A DNA stretch of 64,000 nt, taken from assembly GCA_905116865.2 (NCBI GenBank), contig CAJHNH020008571.1:42501-106500 (forward strand). Direction: 5' to 3'. Shown piece by piece: positions 12,440 to 23,910 of this stretch. The DNA comes from Candidula unifasciata. Its lineage: Eukaryota; Mollusca; Gastropoda; Stylommatophora; Geomitridae. Below the pieces are notes generated by a model. That model saw only the letters and a program-made list of their open reading frames with translations, ran no database searches and had not been told where the DNA came from. The position numbers and the translations under genes are program-made. Every line of letters starts with the position of its first letter. Position 1 is the stretch's first letter.

Positions 12440-13769
12440 TATCATCATCATCATTTGTGTGCCGTTAAACGTCATATAAACCTCGCATTACATTCCTCCA
12501 CTCCGCTCTATTGTATGCAACTCTCTCATTTAATGATATGGATTTCAGCCCAGAATTTTAGCCACTGGGAATAATGTTCATCTGAATGGTTCCTTTGGAC
12601 GTCCTCTATTTCTCAAACCATTTGTTTTCCCATTTCAGTGTTTCTAACATTCCCACACCTATCTCCATGACATGATTAACCCGTTCTTATTGCAGGAAGA
12701 CAACTATAAGAACACTATGGTCACACGCAGAAGATTGTCACATTTTGGGTTCAAACCCAACGACTTTTTAAAGTGTTTTTCGGTAAAGGTAAATACTCAG
12801 AATTGTAAAACTATAAACGGTGGTCCAGAGGAGGTTATGGTGAGAAGCTCGCGCTCCTACGATATACGGCTGGTCAAATCAGAAGGAGCTGAAACAAAGG
12901 AGGAAACATCAGAAATGACAGAGCAAGAAGAACACAGTTGGCCACAGGATAGGGAATGAGCGGTCTGACATGGAGGAAAGAAGCTTGAAGCACAGAGACG
13001 GCACAAATAATATAACTTTAGCCATGAAAGTTCTACAACTTTCGCTGGCATGTGTAAGAACTGAATAGCATAAGATGTGACAATTTGTAGTTCGGTCTTA
13101 AAACTGTATAACTTGGAAGGCACATGTAACGATTGCTGCAACCTATGTCACGGGTATTCTGTCTTGGAATGAAAACGTAAATGCAAGATAACGCAAAAAG
13201 CAAACAGCAGAGCGGGACACATCTATAACCTTCAGGTCAATAGACCAGCCCAACAAACTTCTGAAAAAAAATGACCTACTTTGATTGGGGAGATTTACGT
13301 GAACCTAACACCTTAAGGCTCCATATTTTGTTAAGGCTTTTAAAGACTTGTTGTTTTGCCAGTGAGTATCATAATTTCCTTTATTGTATCTCCTTGAAAG
13401 TCAAAACTATTACCGAGATAGGTTAAATGATCCGTTACTTTTACAGGTTTTTTTTTTTTTTTTTTCTCTAGCATGACATCAACATGATCTGTTGTCGATA
13501 TCTTTAATATATATTTGTTTTCCCATAACTTATTTGTAGTCCTATTTTTGATGCTGCAAACGACAAAACATCTGTCTTTCTTTACATTTCATTGTTATTT
13601 TTACTTAACGGAACAAAATCATCTGCGAAATCGAGATCTTCCGGTTGTCAGTTCTATACCCAATCAATGCAAGTATTACCCAATCAATGATTACTCCAAA
13701 CAACATAGGAGATAAGAATGCAAACTTGTTTCACTGCAGTTTTCATCATTTAGACTATTTCTAGTGCGC
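12440..13769 (-). pseudogene. Old LINE reverse transcriptase, C-terminal part (interrupted by the RTE copy)
   Basis: On the minus strand just left of the RTE insertion there is readable RT thumb-side sequence: 'IIDWV', a degraded 'DDFVPLS' where the FADD catalytic box belongs, 'LQISYGKTNILKISTT' and 'VKVTDHLTYLGNSFDFQG' (a typical YLG motif), followed by 'DTIKEIMI'. The far end (12440-12640) resembles a LINE C-terminus, with 'FNERV'-like context, 'RSGGM' and 'TQMMMM' over a TGATGATGA tail (12443-12457). The middle (12660-13250) is not resolvable and may contain another insertion. Many stops and frameshifts. It continues at 16956-17940; see that entry. Confidence 0.68.
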
Positions 13770-13785
13770 AGTAAACATTCTGAAC
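13770..13785 (+). repeat. Left target-site duplication of the RTE element
   Basis: AGTAAACATTCTGAAC is identical to 16940-16955, directly flanking the element. Confidence 0.93.
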
Positions 13786-13969
13786 TCCGCTAAGGCCGGT
13801 CCCAAGCCCGGCTGTAAAAGGAGGATGGTCTGGCTGAACCTGAGTGCTTCATGCGCCTCCGGAAGTAGTGGGTAACCGTGAATCAGCCAAACGGCCTGCA
13901 TGGAGGCCGCAAGGAGGCAGCCCCTCCACCATGCAAAGGCACAACAGGCCAATCACCTGTTTGCCTTAA

Positions 13970-15238
13970 ACCACGATTACAAGTAACTACAGAGAGAAAA
14001 CCGGACGGATCTCAACGGCGACGAACTGGCATGGCTTACGGACTACGATTTATGGAACATGGAATATAAGATGCATTAAGGAAAAGGAAAACGAGTTAGT
14101 AGGGGAGATGAGGAAAGCAAAATTAGGAGTCTTGGCTCTGACTGAAACCAAGAAAAAGGGGCAAGGAATCACAGATCACGATGGAAGTATGCTGCTCTAC
14201 AGTGGTGTCCCTATGACGGAGAGAGCCAAGGGAGGTGTTGGCTGTATTGTGGCCAGGAATCAAGTTAGTAACATCAAGGGATGGAAATTCATCTCAGAGC
14301 GAATAATGGTGTTAGATCTGAAAGAAGAAGATAAAATTGTCAATTTTATCATTGTGTACGGGCCAAATGAAGATGAGCGAGTAGATGTTAAAGAAGAATT
14401 CTTTGAACTGCTCCAAATGACCATAGATGACTGTCACGGTGAAATTATCCTCCTAGGAGATCTAAATGCCAGAGTAAGAAATAATCACTCTAGATGGGGT
14501 GGAGTGATCGGGAGATATGGTGAAGATGTTTTGAATGATAATGGCAAGCGACTTCTCAGATTCTTCAGGGAACAGAACCTTGCCATTACAAACACAAAAT
14601 TCCCCCACAAGCGTACACATGCATACACAAGATGTGAACCTTCAAAAAATGAAAAATCCATCATTGACTACGACATAGTTAGGAAAAGTTCATTCAAGTT
14701 TGTGAGAGATGCCAGAGTCATGAGAGGACCAGAGATTGGAAGTGACCACTATCTGGTCACAATAAAGAGAACAACTGAAAGAAGTGCTCCAACAAGGCAA
14801 CACCGACAACCGTGCAAGAAACCAAGAAACCAAGAAGGGATGAAGATTAAAGCATACAAGTTAAGAGAGCCAGATATTAAGGCTAGATACCAGGAGCTAA
14901 TAGTGAAAGCAATAGGAACTGAAGAAGAATCATCAGAGGACACTGAAACCCTCTGGTGCAGATTCAAGAATATCCTCACAGCAGCTGCAGTAGAAGCATG
15001 TGGTGAAGTCCCGAGTGGAAGACGGGGACATAGGACACCTTGGTGGACGGAAGAAGTCAAATTGAAAATAGGAGAAAAGAAAAGGGCATGGAAGCAATAC
15101 CTGGCAGCCAGGAACACAGCTGAAGAAATAGAAAAATATAAACAATATGTGGCACTCAGAACAGAGACCAAAAATATTGTGCTTAAAGCAAAACAGAAAT
15201 CACGAGGAAGGAGAAAGAGTGCCCACTTAAATTCATAA
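13970..15238 (+). pseudogene. RTE copy 1 endonuclease half, frameshifted
   Basis: The frame is open from 13970 after a stop at 13967-13969. The first in-frame ATG is 14108, but the endonuclease domain already begins upstream with 'GTWNIR' (14054-14071), the usual first catalytic motif. Downstream motifs in order are 'LALTETK', 'GVGCIVA', 'VYGPNED', 'LLGDLNAR' and 'GSDHYLV' (the catalytic SDH end), all well kept. The linker 'TPWWTEEVKLKI' follows. A 76-bp deletion after 'AKQKS' shifts the frame, adding about ten foreign residues before the stop at 15238. The endonuclease nicks target DNA for reverse transcription. It is probably structurally intact here, though separated from its RT. Confidence 0.85.
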
Positions 15239-15345
15239 AAGACAAGGAAGGGGCTCTGCTTACTTCTACAAATGATATCATGGGCAGATAGAAAGGATAC
15301 TTCTCAGAGCTCCTCGGCGTTGAGGGAAGTCATGACCCAGAAATA

Positions 15346-16878
15346 ATGGACCTCACTGCTGAGAAGGAATTCAATCATGGGGAAGATAACATCAGGATGG
15401 AAGAATTGAAGGCAGCTATTGAGAAGATTAAGCTGGGAAAAGCAGCAGGTCATGATGGTATAACACCAGAGATGGTCAAATGTATGGGAGCCGAAGGTGA
15501 GCGCCTTCTACTGAAGGTTCTCCAGGCAGCCTGGTGTAGCAAAACTATACTAAAAGATTGGGAGATTGCCATCATTATACCTATATTTAAAAAGGGTGAT
15601 AACAGACAATGTGAAAACCACAGAGGCATATCCCTCCTCAGCGTTCCAGGTAAAAGTTACTCTAGAATTCTTGAGCAGAGACTTAGAAGTCTGGTAGAGT
15701 CACAGCTGGACGAGGCCCAATGCGGCTTCAGAGCAAACCGAAGTACTCAAGACCTTATCTTCACACTGAGACAGATGAGTGAAAAAGCCCTGGAATATAA
15801 GAGTGAGATGCACTTATGTTTTTTGGATCTGGAAAAGGCATTTGACAAGGTACCCTGGAACAAGCTCTGGGACTGCTTGGCAGGGAAAAACATCCCAGCA
15901 CCCCTGATCAGTGCAATACAGAGTTTCTACAAAAGGTGCAGAAATTATGTAAGAACAGCAGACCAAAAGTCAGAAGAATTCAAGACCGCCAGCGGTGTTA
16001 GACAAGGTGATATTCTCTCACCTTACCTCTTCATTCTTATGATGGATGATGTCATCAAGACCTTTAAGGAGAAGACAAAGAAGTACTCTGTAGGGTACTG
16101 GAAGATGAGACCAATCTGTATATCAGAGCTGGCTTTTGCAGACGATGTGGCCCTGATAGCTAAATCAGAGGCACACCTTCAGTCCAACTTACTTGTCTGG
16201 AAGGAAGAGCTTGAAAAGAAAGGTATGACCATCAGTATCTCCAAAACTAAAACCATGGTGATCTCAAGAGAGGAGAAGAAACACCAGATCATGATGGGAC
16301 AGTATGCATTGGAGCAGGTTAACCAGTTCAAATACCTTGGAGTTGTACTTGACCAAAACGGAGGCATTAAGACTGAGCTGGCTACACGAAAAGCAGCTGC
16401 TGGGAGACTCTTCCAGGCCATAAACCGAGGGTTTCTTAGCAAAAGAGAAATTGGCAAGAGGACGAAAATGGCTGTTTACCGCTCTACCTATGTACCAGTC
16501 CTGACCTATGGGTGTGAGTCATGGGCAATGACAACAGCTCACAGAAGCCAGCTGCAGGCCTCGGAAATGAGATACCTGAGAAAGGTGGTCCAAGTGACAA
16601 GAAGGGACAAAGTCCGCAATCAGACAATACGTCAAGATCTTGATACCCAGCCCTTACTAACCCGAGTAGATCAGTCACAGTTACGATGGTTTGGACATGT
16701 ATGCAGAATGGGAGAAAATCGGCCACCATGGCAAGCATGGGAGGCTAAGAACCAGGGAACCATACCTCCGGGACGACCCAGGGTGCGCTGGGAAGACAAC
16801 ACCCGACAGTCCCTAACTGACAGAGGACTGGAATGGAACAAAGCCAGAAAGAAAACTGCGGATAGAGACGTCTGGTGA
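15346..16878 (+). pseudogene. RTE copy 1 reverse transcriptase half
   Basis: A 510-codon open frame counted from an internal ATG. RT landmarks: 'GKAAGHDGITPEMVK' near residue 32-46, 'FLDLEKAFDKVPW' (catalytic Asp at about residue 167), 'GVRQGDILSPYLF', and the 'FADDVALIA' box with Asp266 and Asp267. Then 'FKYLGVVL', a thumb with 'TYGCESWAM', and a C-terminal 'QLRWFGHVCRM' and 'GRPRVRWED' segment typical of RTE-like proteins. The catalytic residues are intact. In an undamaged element this would be joined in frame to the endonuclease. Here it is cut off by the nonsense codon at 15289-15291 and the upstream deletion. Confidence 0.88.
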
Positions 16879-16939
16879 TCTCTCTGGCAAACCTCTACAC
16901 CCCAAGGTAGAAGAGGAGCGACTAAGTAAAGTAAAGTAA

Positions 16940-16955
16940 AGTAAACATTCTGAAC
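16940..16955 (+). repeat. Right target-site duplication of the RTE element
   Basis: Identical to 13770-13785. Its first bases merge with the AGTAA-type tail of the element, so the exact tail length is ambiguous by a few bases. Confidence 0.93.
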
Positions 16956-17940
16956 CATCGTGTGCATTTCTAATAATGCCTGCCTTATTATACATTTTTA
17001 ATAATGCATATTATTTTGGCTCGTATGCCTTAACATTCAACATTCGCCATAGTGAAATTCTATGTAATCTGTCAAACGCCTTCTTGAAATCAATAAAATT
17101 CAGAATGGAAGGTTGTGGCTTTTTCAATGTGTTCTAGAATAAGTGTCAGGGTAATTGTTTGATCCAGATAACTTTTCCCATTTCGAAAACCATCTTGTTC
17201 TTCTCTCACGATTGTATCAGCTGCTTCTACTTCTATTGAGGATTACTTTGCAAAAGGTTTTTGACATAAAGCTAATAAGGTCATTTCTCTCCAATTATTG
17301 CAATCGTTAATATATCGTCTATGGGGATTTTCACATTGAGTTGTCTCATCTGCTTCTGCAAACATTAGTGCTGTGATATTATCATCACCCGCCGTCTTGT
17401 TTTTCGCTAGGGAATATGTTGTAGTTTTTTATATTTCGGTAACATTAATCTGCCCCTTGTTTATTGGAAGAGTTATCCTTTGTGCCACTTCTTCAAATTC
17501 TAGCGGGTTAGGTCAGGTTAAGTAAGGTCCGCCTGACATGTTCTCTGCCCATTTTCTTCCTCTGTTCAGCATCAGATATGAGCATTGTGTCATAGTTGCT
17601 TTTGATTGGACCACCTTGTGGTTTGGATGTTCCAGTTAGTTGTTTGAATGTATTGTGTTGTGCTATTTTCAACCTTGGTTGCCTGTCCTCTTTCTTCAGT
17701 CAGTTTATCAACATATGCACTTTTATCTTTTCTTGCAGCACTTTTTACTGGTTTGTTTCGTTTCCGACAGTCTTCTTTAGCTCTAATTTCATCTTGTGTT
17801 GTCTTCGCATTACGTATCGCAAGTTTTGTTGCCTTTCTATTCTCAATGCACTGTCACGTGTCATGACCTATCCATGGTTTTCTTTCAGTCTTTTTTAATT
17901 CTGCACTATCAATAGACGCCTCCAAAATTGTGGTCTTTGT
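16956..17940 (-). pseudogene. Old LINE reverse transcriptase, N-terminal part
   Basis: The minus strand carries the upstream half of the LINE broken by the RTE insertion. Readable pieces in order from 17600 downward: 'RKKWAE' with 'LEFEEVAQRITLPI' (linker before RT), then a decayed fingers region, 'CIDQ'-like 'LDQTITLTLILEH', 'LNFIDFKKAFDRLHRISLW' (RT catalytic Asp region, near 17050-17100) and 'MYNKAGIIRNAHDGSE' ending at the target duplication. Each piece is separated by stops and shifts. The order and strand fit 12440-13769 as the continuation of one gene. It is older than the RTE copy, as shown by heavier decay. Confidence 0.72.
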
Positions 17941-17966
17941 ATTGTTCCATTTGTCTTCTATGCACT

Positions 17967-18064
<98 letters not shown>

Positions 18065-18073
18065 TCCTCCCCA

Positions 18074-18149
<76 letters not shown>
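17967..18149. repeat. (TC)n followed by (TA)n microsatellite
   Basis: TC dinucleotides run from 17967 to about 18091 with a short CTCC break near 18060, then TA dinucleotides from 18091 to 18149. Confidence 0.97.
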
Positions 18150-18151
<2 letters not shown>

Positions 18152-18179
18152 TCTTAAAGTACATTGCACATGTTTTTAA

Positions 18180-18600
18180 GTTGAAACTGGAACTCTTGTT
18201 GAACTTTTTCGTTACACATTTTTATATAGAGGTGGCCAATCTGGTTCTTGGCACCATGCAAGTTGGTCAAATAAGATATTTAGCTTTACATTTTGTTTCA
18301 TCTATCCATCTGTCAGTCTTTTTGCATCACAGCTTATTTAAATTCAGCATGTTTATCTGCTTCTCTGTTTTAGTGTTTGTTTGCTAACTTGTCTGTCTGG
18401 GGCTCTGCCTGGCCTAGATCAGAAATTACTGTATGTCTGTCTACGACTCTGTACGCCTCAGTTTTCATCTGATTATCTGTCTGCTTGTCTAATTGTCCGT
18501 AATTCTGCCTGCCTGGTGGCTTACCTGTTTGTTTGACACAAGTTCGTAATGTCTAAATGTTTGTTAACTTCATGCCTTATCTTGAAAACCTTTTAATGTG
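18180..18600. other. No recognisable gene or element
   Basis: TCTG-rich low-complexity sequence without a motif-bearing frame. Confidence 0.5.
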
Positions 18601-18603
18601 CCT

Positions 18604-18808
18604 GGGTCAGGCAAACCTGTTAATGGCTTGGGTCAGGAAAACCTGTTAATGTACACGAGTCAGGAAAACCTGTTAATGTACATGAGTCAGGAAAACCTGT
18701 GAATGTACATGAGTCAGGAAAACCTGTTAATGTACATGAGTCAGGAAAACCTATTAATGTGCCTGGGTCAGGAAAACCTGTTAATGTGCTTGGGTCAGGC
18801 AAACTGGC
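18604..18808. repeat. 27-bp minisatellite, about 7 units
   Basis: Units built on 'GTCAGGAAAACCTGTTAATG' plus a variable 7-bp end (TACATGA, TACACGA, TGCCTGG, TGCTTGG). The 27-bp period keeps frame, giving a nine-residue repeat on minus (71-codon frame), probably by chance. Confidence 0.93.
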
Positions 18809-19218
18809 ACTGCGTAATCGAATTACAAAAACCACACTTTAAATCCCATTAAAGCAGCAATAGAAGAGAAACGACAGGGAGAGTGACGGAAAGAAGATAG
18901 GAGGTTGATGGGAGAGATGAAGAAGGAGATAGCGAAGTGAGAAAGAAGAAATTAGACTAGAAAGAAGTAAAGAAAGCAACGTAGGGAGATGCGAAACAAG
19001 GAAGGAGAAGAGAGTGAGTTGAGACAGAAATAGAATGACGCAGATGGAAGTGAGGGAGAGACAGAAAGAGACCAACGGACTACGGACTAGGCTGGCAGAA
19101 AATTACCGTTGATGCTAGTCCTACTGCGTGACTTGGAAATCTATCCTGGCCAATCACTTCTAGGTGTCGAGGTCAAGCTCCATATCCTCTTCATGAAACA
19201 CCCGGCATTTACAAATGA
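18809..19218. other. No recognisable gene or element
   Basis: GA-rich purine sequence (18850-19080) between two minisatellites. Nothing supported. Confidence 0.5.
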
Positions 19219-19510
19219 TCTACGTGAATGGGGTTCTGTACATCTGTCTGCGTCAGTGGTGTTCTCTACTTACTTCTGTCTACGTCAGTGGGGTTCTCTA
19301 CTTACTTCTGTCTACGTCAGTGGGGTTCTCTACTTACTTCTGTCTACATCAGTGTGGTTCTCTACTTACTTCTGTCTACGTCTGTGGGGTTCTCTACTTA
19401 CTTCTGTCTACGTCAGTGGGGTTCTCTAATTACTTCTGTCTACGTCAGTGGGGTTCTCTACTTACTTCTGTCTATGTCAGTGGGGTTCTTTACCTACTTC
19501 TATCTACATA
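19219..19510. repeat. 32-bp minisatellite, about 9 units
   Basis: Units contain 'GTGGGGTTCTCTACTTACTT' followed by 'CTGTCTACGTCA'. Because 32 is not a multiple of 3, all three plus frames cycle through the same peptide pieces, which explains the long overlapping open frames here. Confidence 0.95.
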
Positions 19511-19960
19511 CATCCTCTTCATGTCGCTGTTGACACAACAGGCATTCAGGTGTGATCTAATCGCTGCCGGTCTGCTGCTTGTCTGCCCATGAATCCGTTT
19601 CATTTAAACTCCTCCGTTTCCCTCTGTCTGATCTACTCCAGGTTTCCTCAAGCCGTCCCACGTACCTTTTGTTTTCTATCTGCTGTTCGCCGGAGAGCTG
19701 TCCTTGCCAGAGTAAAAACAGGCTCAAACAATTTCTGTCTTCTTCGTTTTAACCATTTGCCAGTAATAGGCATTTTGCTTGCCTCCTCAGTTCTTAACTT
19801 GTTTTCTTAGTCTGGCCGAAATATTAGCAGGATTATTCTCCCTCATTTTTTCTTTCTTAGTCTGTACTGAGTGTAATTACATGTTGTCACTTTTCAAAGT
19901 CTATAGTAAAGCAAAGTACCTTCCTATCTCATCAGGCGTAATTAGTATTTAATTGCAGGT
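19511..19960. other. No recognisable gene or element
   Basis: Unremarkable sequence with no motif-bearing frame. Confidence 0.5.
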
Positions 19961-19964
19961 CTAT

Positions 19965-20175
19965 ATCTTTTAGACCAATCGGCAGTCGGTGTGTGATGTG
20001 GTCAACATCAAACCGGTTGCCTTTACTTCCCAGGACTTTACCTGGTATCAATGTAATCCTTATTTGAACAAGGAACCAAGGTCAATGATGGAAACACGCA
20101 ACTCCGTGCGGATTCGAACCCACCAACTTCGGGGCCGAGGACAAGCGTCTAGCCGCTACTCCAAGGTGGCTGATA
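19965..20175 (-). repeat. SINE family A, minus orientation
   Basis: 'TTTTAGACCAATCGGCAGTC', 'GTGATGTGGTCAACATCAAA' and 'CTTTACTTCCCAGGACTTTA' mark the body. The minus-strand head shows the B box 'GGGTTCGAATCCG' and 'CTAGACGCTTGTCC'. The 5' tail region is missing. Confidence 0.72.
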
Positions 20176-20446
20176 TTGTTGTACATTAGTACTCTCAAGA
20201 TATTGTTGTATGCTTTTTGTTTTGAAGTCCCGGAAAATGTAAACCTGGCAACAAATGTCTGCAGAAGTTGGAAGTGTCTGTCGCAATATTTTATAAGGGT
20301 TAATAGCTACACACCCCCCCCCCCCTTTTTTTTTTCCCTTTTGCCACCCCCAACCAATTTTGTAAAGTGGCTAACCATTCCATTAATCATTTATAGAAAT
20401 TCTCTCTAAAAGTATTTATGATATAAATATTTTCTATTTCAAGATG

Positions 20447-20668
20447 CGTATCCTTTACAGGACGTTGCAGAACCAACCCCAACAGCCCTGGCTGTTGTAT
20501 GGTTTTTCTGGGCAAATGTACGTCCAGTAGTTTGCCATTACTTCTGGACGGTCGGCTTTCTTGATACCACTGTCGAAACCAACGCAAGACGCAAGGCCCG
20601 CAGGTGGGATCGAACCCGGCATCCCGGCATTACGAAGCGTTCGCATCAACTTAGCCACTGAGCCGACT
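20447..20668 (-). repeat. tRNA-derived SINE, family B, minus orientation
   Basis: A well-kept copy. On minus: 'GTCGGCTCAGTGGCTAAGTT' (A box TGGCTAAGTTG), 'GCGAACGCTTCGTAATGCC', and B box 'CCGGGTTCGATCCC'. The body ends in 'GTAAAGGATACGCATC'. Fit to both pol III promoter boxes supports a tRNA origin. Confidence 0.88.
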
Positions 20669-20819
20669 CTATTTCAAGTACAGCAATATTATTTTTTTTG
20701 CCATTCAGCCTAATAATGATAATAATGATAAAATGGCAATAATAATAACGTACTGAATGACAAATACAATAATTTGCCTGGAACATTGGCACCAGAATCT
20801 GAGGGTTTGGGCACCTAAA

Positions 20820-21085
20820 TCTAGCAGCAAGACGCTCGCCAGCGGATCGGAAGGTCTTGGGTTCGGTGCCTGACAGGAGCCAGATTTTTTTCATAAATTA
20901 CTTTGGCTCCCAGGTCGACCCAGCCTTGAGTGGGTACCCGGTACAGTTCTCGGAAGAAAGGCAATCGGCGTGATGCAGATCAAATCACCCGCCTAGTGCC
21001 ATTTGGTCTAGAAAATATGCATCTAGCTCTACATACCTAATACGCCTGAAGGGCGTGGAAAAGGGTCCTTTACTTTTACTTATAT
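20820..21085 (+). repeat. tRNA-derived SINE, family A, plus orientation
   Basis: Head 'CAAGACGCTCGCCAGCGGAT', B-box-like 'TTGGGTTCGGTGCC', body 'GGTCGACCCAGCCTTGAGTG', and tail 'AAAAGGGTCCTTTACTTTTA'. Confidence 0.82.
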
Positions 21086-21125
21086 GGGATGAGATTCCCG
21101 CCCCAAAATGTTTTTTTACAGACAC

Positions 21126-21146
21126 CCCCCCCCCCTTTTTTTTTCC
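21126..21146. repeat. Poly(C)-poly(T) tract
   Basis: A C run followed directly by a T run; a near-identical arrangement is at 20313-20338. Confidence 0.85.
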
Positions 21147-21529
21147 CACTATCTACTCAAAAGTATACAGACGTTTTTGCAGCACGTATTATTTAAAATG
21201 TCTTTTAAATTTTATTTGGCATTCGGCACATCCAAATACAGTGGAACCTCGCTTAACGAGCATAATTCGTTCCAGAATCATACTCGTAAAGCGAAACACT
21301 CGATATGCGAAAAAAGTTTTCTCAATTAATGTAAAATACGATAATGCGTTCCATGTCAAGAAAATACTCACAAAGTGCTGTGTATAACGTTTATCCACAG
21401 AAAATTATCTACATATTGTTAAGGAGAGTGAATCATCTTCATCTTCTCTTCCACCGCGGAACGAAGCCACCGGGAATGCGAATTCGATTTGCAGGAAAAG
21501 ATATCGAAATAATTATGATACATACCTAA

Positions 21530-23110
21530 TTATTTTTTACTAGAAATATATCCAGAGACATTTGTTTTTGCCAACGCTTCAAAATTTGGCGAAAATGAGA
21601 CACAGCATTATCAGTAAATAAATGTGCAGCACGCATAGCCACTTCCTTATTAGTGTGATGCTTCTCAATGTAAGATGCAAAGGTTTCCCATGCTTTCAGC
21701 ATTTCTCTTATTTCGCTAGAAGACTGTTGCTTTTCTGTTACTTCCTCATCCTCCTCTGACAAACTTTACTCCAAAAGTTCTTGCTGTGAAACACAATGCA
21801 ACTTCATAATCTCTTCGGTGGTCAGCTCTTGGCTGTGCTCTTCCACAAGCTCCTCAATATCACTATTATCCACCCCAATCCTTTGATAGTGGCCAAAGAC
21901 ACAATCTCTTTGACTACAGGTTCCACAGGTACTGTCTCAAACCCCTCAAAGTAACATTCGACAACGCTCTCCGGCCAAAGCTTCTTCCAAGCATAAGTTA
22001 TGGTTTTCTTGGTAACCCCTTCCCATGCCTTGCTGATCATCGTGATTCAGGCAACAATGTGAAAGTGATTTTTCCAAAACCCTCTGAGAGTGAATTTAGT
22101 CCCTTCAGTCACCTGAAAAAAATGCTCAAAGAGTGCTTTCGTGTAGAGCTTCTTAAAGTTATAAATAACTTGCTGGTCCATGGTTTGGAGTAACGGAGTG
22201 GTGTTGGAAGGCAGACACTGGATCTTGATGAACTTAAATTCTTCAGAGAGGTAATCTTGTAGGCCAGGAGGATGGGCAGGAGCGTTCTTCATAACAAGCA
22301 AGACATGGAGTGGCAGATTCATCTCAAGCAAATATATTTTCACAGAGAGACCAAACACTTTCTTGATCCACTCAGTAAAAATGTCACGTGTCACCCAAGC
22401 CTTCCTGTTGGACCTCCACATCACATTTAGCCTGCTCTTCTGGGTTTGGTATTTATTGAAGGCTCATGGAATTCCTAAATGGTAAACAAGCAGCGGTTTA
22501 ATTTTCAAATCGCTGCTTGCATTGGCACAAAATAGCAACATGAGACGATCTTTGACTTGCGGCCGGGCAATGCATTCTCCTCTGCTGTTATATACATTCG
22601 CTTCGGCATCTTTTTCCAGAAGAGACCTGTTTCGTCACAATTAAAACCCTGTTTCGGCAAGTAACCGTCAGAATCTACGAGCTTCTTGAAATCGCCGATA
22701 AAGTTCTCTGCTGCTTTTGTGTCGGAACATGCTGCTTCACCGTGCCTTACAACGCTGTGGATGCCGGTTCTTTTCTTGAACTTCTCGAACCACCCACGGC
22801 TTCCCTTAAATACTTCTTCTTTGGCCGTTGATGATCCTGGCGTCTTCTTAACGAATTATTACAAATTATGTTCTCGTTAATAGTGTCACCTTGCAATTGC
22901 TTTTAGTTTATCCATATGCGAAGCAACCTTTCAACATCGTCGAGAATACGTAACCGTTGCGCTGATATTCTTGTCACTCCCTGTGAAGCATCTATCTCCT
23001 TAATCTTGTCCTTGTTCTTAAGGACAGTGCAAATCGTTGATGTAAACCGATTGTATGTGCGTACTAGATCAGTGTCACGAGACGATCTCAGTGATTCCAG
23101 AAGTTAGTAC
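21530..23110 (-). pseudogene. Tigger transposase, decayed
   Basis: On minus, in order: a helix-turn-helix N-terminus ('TSTICTVLKNKDKIKEID', near 23000), 'RLRILDDVERLLRIWI', then the DDE part with 'GFNCDETGLFWKKMPKRMY' (first catalytic Asp, near 22640), 'AWVTRDIFTEWI', 'VLLVMKNAPAHPPG' and 'LPSNTTPLLQTMDQQVI'. The NAPAH box normally reads DNAPAH; here the catalytic Asp is Lys. The C-terminus ends in 'MSLDIFLVK' near 21530. Several stops and frameshifts separate these blocks. It once cut and pasted the surrounding element. Now non-functional. Confidence 0.88.
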
Positions 23111-23910
23111 TTGTAATAAGTTCTTCTGGTTCTAAAGAGACAGAATTATATTTACTCTGCGCTTTATCCTAATATTGCTTTAAACCGCACGGATTTAAAT
23201 TGTTACCAGTCCTTCTTCGAGACAAGCCACTGCGCTTTGTTAAAAATTACCCAACACTACGTAATATAGCCCGCTGGTTCAGACTAGGGATGTTAGACTG
23301 CATTCTCACGCCAGTGTCAGAATGTTATCTCCTGACCAGACTGTAGAGACTGAGGGGGGCCCTTTTGACCAGGTAAATTGAGTGGACGCTAGACATTGTG
23401 GAGCCCAGAGGTCAGAGTTTCACACGTCAGTGTAATTCGGGGGAGAACAGTTGTGTGGCAATTAGGACTGTTTGATCTGGGTCAAGTAGGAAACACAATG
23501 GCTTCACTGAACGTCTTTTAACACCTGCCAGTTAGATTCGTTGTAAACTAGATTGGGTCACTTAAGAATGTTTGCTCTAGGGATGTCAGTCCAGAATTGA
23601 GTGACAGGTCACTGGTTAGCCAAGTGATCTGATAGTTACCTCAGGGGCGGTGCTTAAGCCATCATCTTGAGGGTTGGGTAAAAACTAAGGAAAGGGAGGA
23701 GTTTAATTTGGACAATAGATTGATACTTATACTTCGAGCCTGTGGAATTTCCGTCATTAATCTCAGCCTGCCGGCAAACAACACAGATCGACCTAAAAGG
23801 TAAATTTTACGGTCGCATTCTGTTTTGGCGATTAATGGAAAGTTCCCAGCGCCCATGTGACGATCAGTCCATGAAAGAGACTACATTGTGTTAGACTCGG
23901 CCAGCTGGGG

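Larger units (their letters stand above)
13786..16939 (+). mobile_element. RTE-type non-LTR retrotransposon, copy 1, nearly full length
   Basis: About 3.15 kb with an apurinic endonuclease followed by a reverse transcriptase and no RNase H, the compact layout of the RTE group. The 3' end is a short (AGTAA)n run (16925-16944). A 16-bp direct repeat flanks it, so both ends are defined. It lies inside an older minus-strand LINE. Compared with copy 2 (58619-60295) it lacks 76 bp, equivalent to 60037-60112, and has a nonsense codon at 15289-15291, so this copy cannot make the full protein. Assignment to RTE rather than a neighbouring clade is inference. Confidence 0.88.

Noticed and set aside
13878..14069. 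Possible ORF1 of the RTE element
   Set aside because: The frame begins at GTG and not ATG and has no known domain. It is kept only as a possibility in the start-codon finding.
18620..18835. Nine-residue repeated peptide frame on minus over the 27-bp minisatellite
   Set aside because: The 27-bp period keeps frame by chance; no start context or flanking domain.
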